Shown piece by piece: positions 1-7,274 of a stretch of DNA of 8,825 nucleotides (position 1 is its first letter; every line of letters begins with the position of its first letter). Origin of the DNA: JAJTFW01 sp964584995. Its GTDB lineage: Bacteria; Bacteroidota; Bacteroidia; AKYH767-A; OLB10. Position numbers and translations under genes: made by a program. The notes beneath the pieces are model-generated. The model did not search any database. It was not told the origin of the DNA and saw only the letters and a list, made by a program, of their open reading frames with translations. The DNA lies in the NCBI GenBank assembly GCA_964584995.1, contig CAZPCA010000110.1:1-8825 (forward strand), written 5' to 3'.

Positions 1-357
1 CCGATCATCATCGAACTGGCACGGACAGAATTCAACATCGTACCCGACAAGTACCTTAAAATCATTTGCGACGATGCGGCAGAATACAGCAAGAAATGCA
101 GGACCCGTTTCGACCTGGTTCTCATAGATGTATTCATAGACCGACATGTTCCCGCGCAAATTCTGGAAGACCGCTTCTGGGCACGCCTCAGTAAGCTCAT
201 TCAGCCCGGAGGTCAGTTTTTGTTCAATGCTTTTGAAGACATCGACACGCTTCAAAGGATCGAAGATACCCTTCATCAGAACGGCATGGACACACTCCGA
301 TTCTCCAAAGTGAACGGAGCGAACCTGATGCTCTACGGCAAAAGCAGAAAGAAATGA
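1..357 (+). CDS. Spermidine synthase-like class I SAM methyltransferase, C-terminal fragment
   Basis: Frame 1 is open from the window edge to a TGA at 355-357, giving 118 residues with the N-terminus outside the window. The fragment begins with PIIIELARTEFNI, matching the strand and helix after the acidic SAM-binding residue in spermidine synthases. It continues with an IICDDAAEY segment (adenine-pocket Asp), then FDLVLIDVF and a post-motif LIQPGGQFLFNAF. These are typical of SpeE-like Rossmann methyltransferase folds. Which substrate it uses cannot be told: many bacterial relatives of SpeE are not true spermidine synthases, and the polyamine-binding N-terminal part is missing here. It ends 24 bp before the DUF2723 gene on the same strand, so the two are probably co-transcribed. 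The fold assignment is fairly secure; the reaction is not. Confidence 0.75.
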   Translation, partial: PIIIELARTEFNIVPDKYLKIICDDAAEYSKKCRTRFDLVLIDVFIDRHVPAQILEDRFWARLSKLIQPGGQFLFNAFEDIDTLQRIEDTLHQNGMDTLRFSKVNGANLMLYGKSRKK

Positions 358-381
358 ATTATTGATTGAATATTTTTTAGG

Positions 382-2283
382 ATGAACACGCCTTCAACGC
401 GCATGCACCTTTTTGGAGTTGCCCTATTGAGTTTCGCCATCACGCTGGCACTATCGCTGAGCAATGCCACCTTTGAAGTACTTGGATTTGCCGATGCTGC
501 CGAATTCGCCCTGTGCAGCAGCATTCAGGGCATAGCACATCCGCCCGGATTTCCTGCATATGTTTTCCTGTCTTCTGTTTTCACCTCCCTCAGCGGACTT
601 TTTGGATTGAAGGGCGTTGCCGGTCTGGTGGTGTTCAGTGCTTTCTGCCAGTCGCTTGCAGCAGCTGTGCTGTTCCTGTGCAGCATGCAATTCCTGAAGT
701 ACACCTTCAAGGAATTGTCCGTGCTGACACATACCTCCATCGCGCTCTGCACCTCCCTGGCACCCATCACCGGAACCACCCTTTGGCATTGGTCACACTC
801 TGTAGAAGTATATAGCCTACAGGTACTGGCAACGTCTCTGGTTTTACTTGGTCTTACGCAGCGCGAAACAGGTAATATACGAAAGGGCAGCATCCTTACG
901 GGCATTGGTGTCGGTATAGGCCTCAGCAACCATCACCTGAGCATGATTCTCCTCCTGCCCTTTCTCATCTTGCTTTGGACCAAAGGCTGGCTGCTGGCAC
1001 CTGAAAAAAAAATCAAAACACCCGGCAGCAACAATCCCGCAGACAGAAAGGAGCTGATGATCAGCATCGGCATCGTCGGCACAGTCCTGCTTTTTTTCTA
1101 CGGCTGGATGTGGCTCCGGGCCGATGAACCACTCACTTTCGCCTTCGGCAGTCCGGATTCGCCGGGACGGTTTCTCTACCATCTCAGCGGTGGCGCATGG
1201 ATAAAGAACACTCAGGCGACCGTAAAAGGGATTGCTGCACTGCGCAGCCCCTATTTTTTCAGGATCAGCTTCGAGCAGTTTTTTTTCTGCGGACTCTTCC
1301 TGGTACTGGGTGTAATTTATTTGCTCAGCAGTAAACGGTATCGTTTGGGACTCCTTCCGCTGGTTTTCTACTTGGTGTTTCTTGCCTATCAACTGAGGAT
1401 TGACCAAACAGCAGATACGGACGCCTATCTCTGCGCTCCTTTTTTCCTCTTATATATACCGGTCACCTTCGGCATGGCCAGGGTTTGCACCTGGCATCGT
1501 CTCCTCCCCTTTCTGCTGCCGCTGTTCATTGTAGTGCAGGGCGCGTTGCATTTCACTAAAACCGATTTAAGAGATTTTGATTTGAGCACCGCGCTACTGA
1601 ATGATCTCGATGAGTCAGCCGCACCCGGCAGTATAGTTTTGCTGGCCGACTGGACGAGTGTCATCAATTACCATTACGCGCGAGAAACAAGCGGTTTCAG
1701 GAAGGACCTCTGTGTACTCAATTACGATATCAAATTCACCCATTACGACCTATTCAGGCGCAACCAACCTTCTGTATACAAAGCCGTGCAGCCGCAGTAC
1801 GACCACTACATAGCACTCCTGGAAAAGTACCATCCAGAGGAAATTTACAATACAGGATGCACCTTGGATCAGCGTGATTTACTGGAGGCCTACCTCGATG
1901 TCATAAGAGCCCTTAGAGCATACTGCATTGAAAACAACAAGTGCTTCCTGGCCGATCCGAAAGCCTTCCTTTTCCTTTCACAGCAGGGGCAATTCCCAAG
2001 CCAATTCATCAGCGGATGCCTGGTTGCGGACAAGCCTGGACAAGGCAATGATGCTTTTCTAAAGCTGAATCATCGCTGGCTGAAGAACGAACACGCGCTT
2101 TCCGACCCATCTGCGGCAGACAAGCTTGTGGACCTTGAAGCGGCCCTTGACTTTCAGCGGATTTTCTGGAAACAAACGGGAGATACACTTCGCTATCAAA
2201 TTGCGGATACACGCTACCGTGAAATAAAGAGCATCCAGCAGAAAATGAAAAAAAGAATGAAGTTCCTTTTCAGACCATCCTGA
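382..2283 (+). CDS. DUF2723 family multi-pass membrane protein (GT-C / protein O-mannosyltransferase-like)
   Basis: This is a 633-residue integral membrane protein. An N-terminal hydrophobic helix (about 10-27) is followed by a periplasm-facing loop with D38 and E41, then the family signature HPPGFP at 53-58. WHWSHSVEVYSL (135-146) and GLSNHHLSM (180-188) are also typical of DUF2723 (PF11028), a family that resembles GT-C glycosyltransferases of the protein O-mannosyltransferase type. By eye there are about 10-12 hydrophobic helices up to roughly residue 389. The last ~240 residues are hydrophilic and probably periplasmic. Many Bacteroidota DUF2723 proteins are much longer (around 1,000 residues or more), so this is a compact form. 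By analogy it would move a sugar from a lipid carrier onto a protein or glycan outside the membrane, but donor and acceptor are unknown. The start follows an AT-rich TATTTTTTAGG stretch with no convincing Shine-Dalgarno. Its TGA overlaps the next gene's ATG. Confidence 0.85.
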   Translation: MNTPSTRMHLFGVALLSFAITLALSLSNATFEVLGFADAAEFALCSSIQGIAHPPGFPAYVFLSSVFTSLSGLFGLKGVAGLVVFSAFCQSLAAAVLFLCSMQFLKYTFKELSVLTHTSIALCTSLAPITGTTLWHWSHSVEVYSLQVLATSLVLLGLTQRETGNIRKGSILTGIGVGIGLSNHHLSMILLLPFLILLWTKGWLLAPEKKIKTPGSNNPADRKELMISIGIVGTVLLFFYGWMWLRADEPLTFAFGSPDSPGRFLYHLSGGAWIKNTQATVKGIAALRSPYFFRISFEQFFFCGLFLVLGVIYLLSSKRYRLGLLPLVFYLVFLAYQLRIDQTADTDAYLCAPFFLLYIPVTFGMARVCTWHRLLPFLLPLFIVVQGALHFTKTDLRDFDLSTALLNDLDESAAPGSIVLLADWTSVINYHYARETSGFRKDLCVLNYDIKFTHYDLFRRNQPSVYKAVQPQYDHYIALLEKYHPEEIYNTGCTLDQRDLLEAYLDVIRALRAYCIENNKCFLADPKAFLFLSQQGQFPSQFISGCLVADKPGQGNDAFLKLNHRWLKNEHALSDPSAADKLVDLEAALDFQRIFWKQTGDTLRYQIADTRYREIKSIQQKMKKRMKFLFRPS

Positions 2284-3326
2284 TGGTGTTCCTATTGCGC
2301 ATTTTCAAACTGTTAATTCTGTTCACACTGGTGGTGTTGGCAGGATATGCTATTTGGCAGCGAAAGCTTGTTACATACGGTCTTTCTCAGCTCAAAGGTC
2401 AAGTTACTATAGTCATGGATGCCGTACCGGCTGAAGAGCTGCTTTCATCCCCTACCTATCCTGACAGTCTGAAGAAGAAACTGAAACTGATAGCAGAAGT
2501 TCGGCGCTTCGCCATGGATAGTCTTGGATTGAGTGAAACGGACAATTATACCCGTGTTTACGAGCAGCACGGGCAGCCATCACTCTGGGTGATCACCGCC
2601 TGTGAGCCCTTTGCGTTGAAAGAACATCTCTGGGAATTTCCTTTTCTCGGCAAAGTTTCCTACAAAGGCTATTTCGAAAAAGAAAAGGGTCTAGAAGAAG
2701 TCAATGAACTGAAAAGAAAAGGATACGATGTCGATTATTCGCCGGCCGGAGGATGGAGTACGCTCGGCTGGTTCTCCGACCCGATTCTCAGCAACATGCT
2801 GCGCAGAACGGATGGGCAACTTGCCGAACTGATCATCCATGAAATGACGCATGCTACACTCTACTTACCCGGCAGCGTGGAGTACAATGAGAATTTCGCC
2901 ACATTCGTTGGTGAGCAAGGTGCCTTGCACTTTTTATCCTCCAGGTTCGGCAAATCCTCTACGGCCTATACAGACTATATTCAGAGACAAGAGGACGATG
3001 ACAGATTCGGCCAATACATGCTGAGTGCCTGTAAGCGACTCGACAGCCTGTATAACACTTTCCATCCTGACACATCGTTGAAAAGCCGTCAGCAAAAAAA
3101 GATCCGGCTGATTGCAGACATCAACAGCGGCATCACCGGTATTGGTCTGCATAAGGCCGCACGTTTTCGTTTGGTAGACAGGGAGGGGCGGCTCGCAAAC
3201 AATACGTTTTTCATGTCCTATAGCCGGTACCGAAGCAAACAGAACGAATTCAGCAGAGAATTCGAGTCCGTCGGCGGCCATCTGGCCTCCTTCATCAGGC
3301 AGCAGAAAGAAAAAGCTAACCATTGA
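2283..3326 (+). CDS. Membrane-anchored putative zinc aminopeptidase (COG4324 / PF10023-like)
   Basis: The 347-residue protein begins with one hydrophobic segment (about 4-25), an uncleaved anchor or signal sequence with no lipobox Cys, so the catalytic part should face the periplasm. The zinc site is clear: HEMTH at 186-190 supplies two His ligands and the general-base Glu, and YNENFATFVGEQG (201-213) follows 10 residues later, where E203 is the likely third ligand. This layout, plus the GWFSDPILSNML segment before it, matches the 'predicted aminopeptidase' family COG4324. Family members are poorly characterised and the substrate is unknown. The ATG at 2283 shares its A with the TGA of the DUF2723 gene (TGATG), implying translational coupling and a possible shared role at the cell envelope. 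There is no sign of truncation. Confidence 0.82.
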   Translation: MVFLLRIFKLLILFTLVVLAGYAIWQRKLVTYGLSQLKGQVTIVMDAVPAEELLSSPTYPDSLKKKLKLIAEVRRFAMDSLGLSETDNYTRVYEQHGQPSLWVITACEPFALKEHLWEFPFLGKVSYKGYFEKEKGLEEVNELKRKGYDVDYSPAGGWSTLGWFSDPILSNMLRRTDGQLAELIIHEMTHATLYLPGSVEYNENFATFVGEQGALHFLSSRFGKSSTAYTDYIQRQEDDDRFGQYMLSACKRLDSLYNTFHPDTSLKSRQQKKIRLIADINSGITGIGLHKAARFRLVDREGRLANNTFFMSYSRYRSKQNEFSREFESVGGHLASFIRQQKEKANH

Positions 3327-3398
3327 CATCCAGCTTGTTACAGCTTTATTTTCTAAAAAAAGCACCTTGAAAAAGTAGTTTACTAGCTCCTTTTTTCC

Positions 3399-3406
3399 TA
3401 TTTTCG
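3399..3406 (+). promoter_or_regulatory. Candidate -7 element upstream of gdhA
   Basis: TATTTTCG differs at one position from the Bacteroidota -7 consensus TAnnTTTG and lies 19 nt before the gdhA ATG. The rest of the 99-bp spacer (3327-3425) is AT-rich. No good -33 TTTG sits at the usual 19-21 nt spacing. A second, weaker element, TATTTTCT at 3347-3354, has a TTG at 3323-3325. The spacer also holds a mismatched AT-rich hairpin (arms 3343-3351 and 3355-3363) without a U-tract, which is not convincing as a terminator. Confidence 0.3.
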
Positions 3407-3425
3407 CCCTCCCAAAACGCATCTA

Positions 3426-4787
3426 ATGGCGCTGACCAAGATTTCGAAAAAAACCAAGGCGAAAAGCCCTTCACAAAACGCTGCAAAAAAAGACAACAAA
3501 GCGGCTACACTCAACGGTAACGCAGCAGCAAACTCCCCCAAAGAAAGTCTGAACCCATTTGACGCGATGATTCGCCGTCTGGACCAGGCGGCCTCCATCA
3601 TGAAACTGGACGACGATGTCTACCAGATTGTGAAAACTCCTTCCAAAGTCGTTGAAGTAAGTCTTCCGATCAAGATGGATAACGGGAAGACACAGGTGTT
3701 CGAAGGATACCGCGTCATCCACTCCACTGCACTCGGTCCATCGAAAGGCGGAATCCGCTATCACCCTCAGGTGGATGAGCACGAAGTGAAAGCACTGGCC
3801 GCCTGGATGGCCTTCAAGTGTGCAATCGCCGATATCCCTTACGGTGGTGCGAAAGGTGGAATCACCTGCGATCCCAAGACCATGAGTGTAGGCGAACTTG
3901 AGCGACTCACCCGTGCTTACACCGCCGCGATGTCCGACATTTTCGGTGTCGATAAGGACATTCCAGCACCGGATGTAAATACGAGCGGAAGAGAGATGGC
4001 ATGGATCGTGGACGAATACAGCAAAATCACCGGAGGTTTCGCTCCGGGTGTTGTGACCGGTAAACCGCTCCACCTGGGCGGTTCACAAGGTCGTGTAGAA
4101 GCTACCGGCAGGGGCGTTTGCACGGCTGCGCTGGAGGCACTTGCCAAACTGAAAATGAATCCGAAGAAAATGCGGGCGGTGGTACAGGGCTTCGGCAATG
4201 TCGGCTCTATCACGGCAAAGCATTTCGAAGCACACGGCATTAAGGTAGTGGGCATCTCCGACCATACCGGCGCATTCTATAATGCGAAAGGGATCGATAT
4301 CGCCAAGGCCATTGAATACTGCGCTAAAAACAACGGAACACTCAAAGGCTTCAAAGGAGCTTCCTCGATTGATCCTGCATCTTTGCTGGAACTGGATGTG
4401 GACATCCTCGCTCCCTGTGCGCTGGAAAACCAGATCACCGCTGAGAACGCCTCCAGAATCAAAGCACGACTTATCGTTGAAGGCGCCAATGGCCCGACTT
4501 CCGCTGGAGCCGATGAGATCCTGAACAAAAAAGGCGTAATCATCATCCCTGATATCCTTGCCAACGGCGGCGGCGTAACGGTTTCTTACTTCGAATGGGT
4601 GCAAAACCGTACGGGCTATTATTACAGCGAGGAAGAAATCAACCGCCGTGCAGACCGCTGGATGAAACAAGCATTTGCCAACGTATGGAATGTGGCACAG
4701 AAGCACAAAACGTCCATGCGCATCGGTGCTTACATTTTCGCCCTGGGAAAAGTAGCAACAGCCATCCGTTCCCGCGGAAGTTTCTGA
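3426..4787 (+). CDS. gdhA: Glutamate dehydrogenase (Glu/Leu/Phe/Val dehydrogenase family)
   Basis: This cytoplasmic enzyme interconverts glutamate with 2-oxoglutarate plus ammonium, linking nitrogen and carbon metabolism. It has 453 residues. The N-terminal substrate domain (about 45-190) carries three lysines in the spacing known from clostridial GDH: K107 in GPSKGGIRYHP, K131, and catalytic K143 in PYGGAKGG. Asp D183 lies in PAPDVNTSG. The Rossmann domain (about 210-451) has GFGNVG at 255-260. The acidic D279 at the end of the second strand (VVGISDHTG) suggests NAD or dual use over strict NADP, but this is weak evidence. Sequence style matches the ~420-residue RocG/archaeal-type GDHs. Residues 1-42 are an extra lysine/alanine/asparagine-rich tail. 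The next in-frame Met (M48) is inside the conserved domain, so the first ATG is kept. A strong terminator follows. Confidence 0.95.
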   Translation: MALTKISKKTKAKSPSQNAAKKDNKAATLNGNAAANSPKESLNPFDAMIRRLDQAASIMKLDDDVYQIVKTPSKVVEVSLPIKMDNGKTQVFEGYRVIHSTALGPSKGGIRYHPQVDEHEVKALAAWMAFKCAIADIPYGGAKGGITCDPKTMSVGELERLTRAYTAAMSDIFGVDKDIPAPDVNTSGREMAWIVDEYSKITGGFAPGVVTGKPLHLGGSQGRVEATGRGVCTAALEALAKLKMNPKKMRAVVQGFGNVGSITAKHFEAHGIKVVGISDHTGAFYNAKGIDIAKAIEYCAKNNGTLKGFKGASSIDPASLLELDVDILAPCALENQITAENASRIKARLIVEGANGPTSAGADEILNKKGVIIIPDILANGGGVTVSYFEWVQNRTGYYYSEEEINRRADRWMKQAFANVWNVAQKHKTSMRIGAYIFALGKVATAIRSRGSF

Positions 4788-4796
4788 TATACCAAT

Positions 4797-4843
4797 AAAA
4801 GCACAGGGCACCGTTTCGCACGCGTTCCCTGTGCTTCGCTTTT
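4797..4843 (+). terminator. Rho-independent terminator after gdhA
   Basis: A perfect 10-bp inverted repeat AAGCACAGGG (4799-4808) / CCCTGTGCTT (4827-4836) encloses an 18-nt loop in which CGT/ACG can pair further. A TTCGCTTTT tail runs to 4843. It starts about 10 bp after the gdhA stop and ends just before psd, so it should limit read-through from gdhA into psd. The A-run on the 5' side could make it partly bidirectional, but there is no gene arriving from the other side. Confidence 0.85.
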
Positions 4844-4872
4844 GAATGCAGTCCATCAACTCCAATCAAGCC

Positions 4873-5526
4873 ATGACTATCCATAAAGAAGGTTATACGA
4901 TCATCGGAATCACTTTAGCATTGCTCATGGTACTCAATGCGCTGTCCTTTTACTTTTTCGCGGAATGGTTTTTCCTGAAAGCGTTCATTGTTTTCGCCAG
5001 CCTGGTCTTTCTTTTTCTCATACTTCAGTTTTTCCGATCACCTGAACGAAACCAGTCGATGGGTGAAAAACTCGTAATTGCCCCCTGTGACGGCAAGGTA
5101 GTCGTCATTGAACACACGACCGAAAACGAGTACTACAAAGACAAGCGGTTACAGGTTTCCATTTTCATGTCACCTGTGAACGTGCACATCAACTGGTATC
5201 CTATCTCCGGTATTGTAAAATACCTGCGTTACCATGAAGGGAAATACCTGGTAGCATGGCATCCAAAAGCGAGCACTGAAAATGAACGTACCACCATGGT
5301 ACTGGAAAAAGGACCTTTCTCCTTGCTGGTCCGCCAGATTGCCGGTGCGCTCGCCAAGCGAATCGTGTACTACCCGCACGAAGGAGATATGATTAAACAA
5401 GGTGCGGAACTTGGATTCATCAAATTCGGCTCACGAATGGATATTTTTCTGCCCGCAGACACCAAGGTGAACGTAAAAATTGGTGACAAGACCATCGGAG
5501 GTGTGACGGTCATTGCGGAGTACTGA
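4873..5526 (+). CDS. psd: Phosphatidylserine decarboxylase proenzyme, short (PSD-A) type
   Basis: The enzyme converts phosphatidylserine to phosphatidylethanolamine at the inner membrane. From the chosen ATG it has 217 residues: a short cytoplasmic start (MTIHKEGY), a membrane hairpin (about 10-28 and 33-53), then a FFRSPER linker and the catalytic domain. Visible active-site elements are APCDGKV (D73), MSPVNVHINWYP (H105) and the autocleavage motif FGSR (185-188). Self-cleavage between G186 and S187 would create the pyruvoyl group at S187. The short length is typical of the archaeal/Bacteroidota class rather than the ~320-residue E. coli type. An in-frame ATG at 4846 would add nine residues, but it sits only 2 nt after the terminator tail and the family usually starts at the IHKEGY region, so 4873 is preferred. 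The stop is 2 bp from the stop of the convergent VWA gene. Confidence 0.94.
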   Translation: MTIHKEGYTIIGITLALLMVLNALSFYFFAEWFFLKAFIVFASLVFLFLILQFFRSPERNQSMGEKLVIAPCDGKVVVIEHTTENEYYKDKRLQVSIFMSPVNVHINWYPISGIVKYLRYHEGKYLVAWHPKASTENERTTMVLEKGPFSLLVRQIAGALAKRIVYYPHEGDMIKQGAELGFIKFGSRMDIFLPADTKVNVKIGDKTIGGVTVIAEY

Positions 5527-5528
5527 AA

Positions 5529-6535
5529 TCACTTCGTTCCCCAGGATTTATACGCTATCGAAAGCACGCAACGGTAAAAGATACTCTCCTCACTGAATTT
5601 ACCGTCTTCCAGCATTTTCTGCAGGCTNNNNNNNNNNNNNNNNNNNNNNNNNNNNNNNNNNNNNNNNNNNNNNNNNNNNNNNNNNNNNNNNNNNNNNNNN
5701 NNNNNNNNNNNNNNNNNNNNNNNNNNNGGGCGCCGGAATCGGCGGCTGAAAGGGCTTTGCGGCAGCTACCGCTATCGGGGCTTACCCAAAAATAAGTGCT
5801 ATTGATCTGCTGGTTCAGAGTGACCTGAGAAGAAGTCGGCGATGGCCATATCCGCAGTGTATCCGCTTTATTCACCGTTATTTCCGTTTGTATGCCATTG
5901 GTGATGCCAGCAATGCGACGGTAACCTGGCAGCTCCTGTGCCCGGTTCTTGGACTTAGTCACATATAAGGCATGCACAGGAATCCCTTTGGAAAGGGCTT
6001 CATCGCAATACCGCACATAGTCATAACCGTTAGCCGTCACCATACCGTTCCCTACAAGGAAAATCATTTTCTCGGCCTGAGCATCTGCACTCCAATCCAT
6101 GTCCATTACGGCCGAGCGCAATGCAGCACTTACGATCTGGTCACCCTTCTCGATCGATGGCTTCAGCTTGTACAACTCTGCAGCAATGAAATCAAAGTTG
6201 CGTGTGAGCGGCGACAGCACCTTCACATAGGCATTCTCCTTGCCAAAACTTGGCCGCGAAAAACCTATGACTCCAATGCGCAAATCCGGAGCCGGATTCA
6301 AGCGATGCAGCATGTTGACCATCAACCATAGTTGGTCACGGACATCGTTCACCAGTCCGTTGGTACTTCCGCTCAGATCGATACAAAAGACAATTTCTAG
6401 CGGCCGACCGGCAGATGGATTATCGGCACGTTTTGACTTATCACCTGGATGACCGCCCGTGGTGAATCCTGCCAAAAGCAAGACAAACACCATCGAAAAA
6501 AACAACCTGCACGTTTTAAAAACCGGAACGGACAT
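5529..6535 (-). CDS. Secreted VWA (von Willebrand factor A) domain protein, interrupted by an assembly gap
   Basis: From the ATG at 6535 the minus strand encodes a signal peptide (hydrophobic about 11-24) and a VWA domain from about residue 46. The metal-site motif DLSGS is at 53-57 and a possible MIDAS Thr is T111 in SPLTRNF. The usual later Asp (in a TDG-like turn) is replaced by GNG at 162-164; a GN variant here is, as I recall, shared by a VWA subfamily, so this is probably not damage. The stretch from 185 to 221 fits that subfamily's C-terminal part. 269 codons precede the 100-N gap. After the gap, the frame beginning at 5627 is open for 32 plausible codons (SLQKMLEDGKF... to ...KSWGTK) and stops at 5529-5531. 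The gap as written does not keep this frame. The function is unknown; such domains mediate metal-dependent protein binding, here probably outside the inner membrane. It lies 54 bp downstream of mqnB and may share its transcript. Confidence 0.75.
5628..5727. other. Assembly gap (100 N)
   Basis: Exactly 100 ambiguous bases, the conventional placeholder for a scaffold gap of unknown size. It falls inside the C-terminal part of the VWA gene. Frame logic on either side (808 coding bases before it, 99 after it) implies a real length of 2 modulo 3, whereas 100 is 1 modulo 3, so the placeholder length should not be trusted. Confidence 0.97.
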
Positions 6536-6539
6536 ACAA

Positions 6540-6547
6540 CAAAGGTG
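6540..6547 (-). promoter_or_regulatory. Weak -7-like element before the VWA gene
   Basis: On the minus strand CACCTTTG differs from TAnnTTTG only at the first base and ends 4 nt before the VWA ATG, the same spacing as the better element in front of mqnB. No clear -33 is visible. It may be chance, since the VWA gene could be read from the mqnB promoter. Confidence 0.2.
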
Positions 6548-6589
6548 GAAAGTCCTTCCGAGGCCGTATCGTGCGCCGCCTAAAAGTTA

Positions 6590-7270
6590 TCAATAAGCCG
6601 ATGTGATTAATGGCAGGTAGCCGCGCAGAAAATTTTCCAACCCATCCATGGCTCCTTTCATTTGCCATTTGGACTTGTCGCGTGGTTCCACCCGGTTGGA
6701 AATGGACCTAATCGCCATTGAGGGCACCTGCATACGAGCGCAGGCAAAGAAAAAAGCGGCACCTTCCATGCTCTCGATTTCCGCATTGGTGCGCTTAAGC
6801 AACTTCTCTATGGCTGCTGTTTCGCCACTCACCGTATTGACCGTTGCGCCCTTCACTTTTTTCAACCCGGTAACAGGCAATGAACCGAATGGATACACTT
6901 TACCGGCTGAGAACGGATGTGAATCGGGATCCACCAAACCCATCTCGAAAATGCTCAAGTGCACACCACGATCGTCCGCACCAAGATCGGCGAATTCGTC
7001 CTCCACCACCTCCACCACTTCTCCGGGTGCAGGATCGGCATGATAAGCGCCCGCTATGCCGAAATTGATCGCAGCTTCGTAGTTTTTTCGTTCCAGGATG
7101 CGAGCCATTTCGAAAGCTGTCGCTACCGTGCCGGGACCCGTCACCAGCAAATCCGCCGACTCCTCCAGGTAATTTTCATAAAAACCAAAAGCCGCTGGAG
7201 TTCCGGCGCCCAGGCAGAACGCCTCGCCGGGAGTCGCACACACCAATAGGCATTGACGGGATGGTTTCAC
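6590..7270 (-). CDS. mqnB: Futalosine hydrolase (menaquinone biosynthesis, futalosine pathway)
   Basis: This cytoplasmic nucleosidase of the PNP/UDP phosphorylase superfamily splits futalosine into hypoxanthine and dehypoxanthinyl futalosine in the alternative menaquinone route. The 226-residue protein shows LLVTGPGTVATAFEMAR (41-57), INFGIAGAY (68-76), the VVEVVEDEFADLGADD stretch (85-100) characteristic of futalosine hydrolases rather than MTA/SAH nucleosidases, the purine-nucleosidase IESMEGAAFF segment (165-174) with E169, and RSISNRVEPRDKSKW (188-202). The start is GTG at 7270: an in-frame TGA lies two codons upstream, and the conserved LLVCATPGEA begins at residue 8. A perfect -7 element ends 4 nt before the GTG, so the mRNA may be leaderless. 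Other mqn genes are not in the window. Confidence 0.9.
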   Translation of the reverse strand: MKPSRQCLLVCATPGEAFCLGAGTPAAFGFYENYLEESADLLVTGPGTVATAFEMARILERKNYEAAINFGIAGAYHADPAPGEVVEVVEDEFADLGADDRGVHLSIFEMGLVDPDSHPFSAGKVYPFGSLPVTGLKKVKGATVNTVSGETAAIEKLLKRTNAEIESMEGAAFFFACARMQVPSMAIRSISNRVEPRDKSKWQMKGAMDGLENFLRGYLPLITSAY

Positions 7271-7274
7271 GGCT

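Noticed and set aside
844..1407. A 187-codon open frame opposite the DUF2723 gene
   Set aside because: It has low-quality composition and no motifs, and the plus strand carries a clear membrane protein family across the same bases.
3323..3351. TTGACA at 3323-3328 with a TTATTT 17 bp downstream, resembling a sigma70 promoter
   Set aside because: The Bacteroidota housekeeping sigma factor does not use this consensus, the -10 is poor, and TTGACA overlaps the stop codon of the aminopeptidase gene.
3343..3363. AT-rich hairpin after the aminopeptidase gene as a terminator
   Set aside because: Only two G-C pairs, an internal A-A mismatch and no U-tract after it, so it is too weak to call.
4083..4865. 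A 260-codon open frame on the strand opposite gdhA
   Set aside because: Long antisense frames opposite GDH genes are a known codon-usage artefact. The translation is rich in Cys, His and Phe, matches no family I recognise, and runs through the terminator and the psd leader.
5555..5627. The VWA reading frame continued through the N run to a stop at 5555
   Set aside because: This tail (ACRKCWKTVNSV...) is Cys/Arg-rich, and it depends on the arbitrary 100-base gap length. The neighbouring frame ending at 5529 is much more protein-like.
5972..6452. Plus-strand open frames of 119 and 70 codons inside the VWA gene
   Set aside because: They are shadows of the minus-strand VWA coding sequence, with no recognisable motifs.
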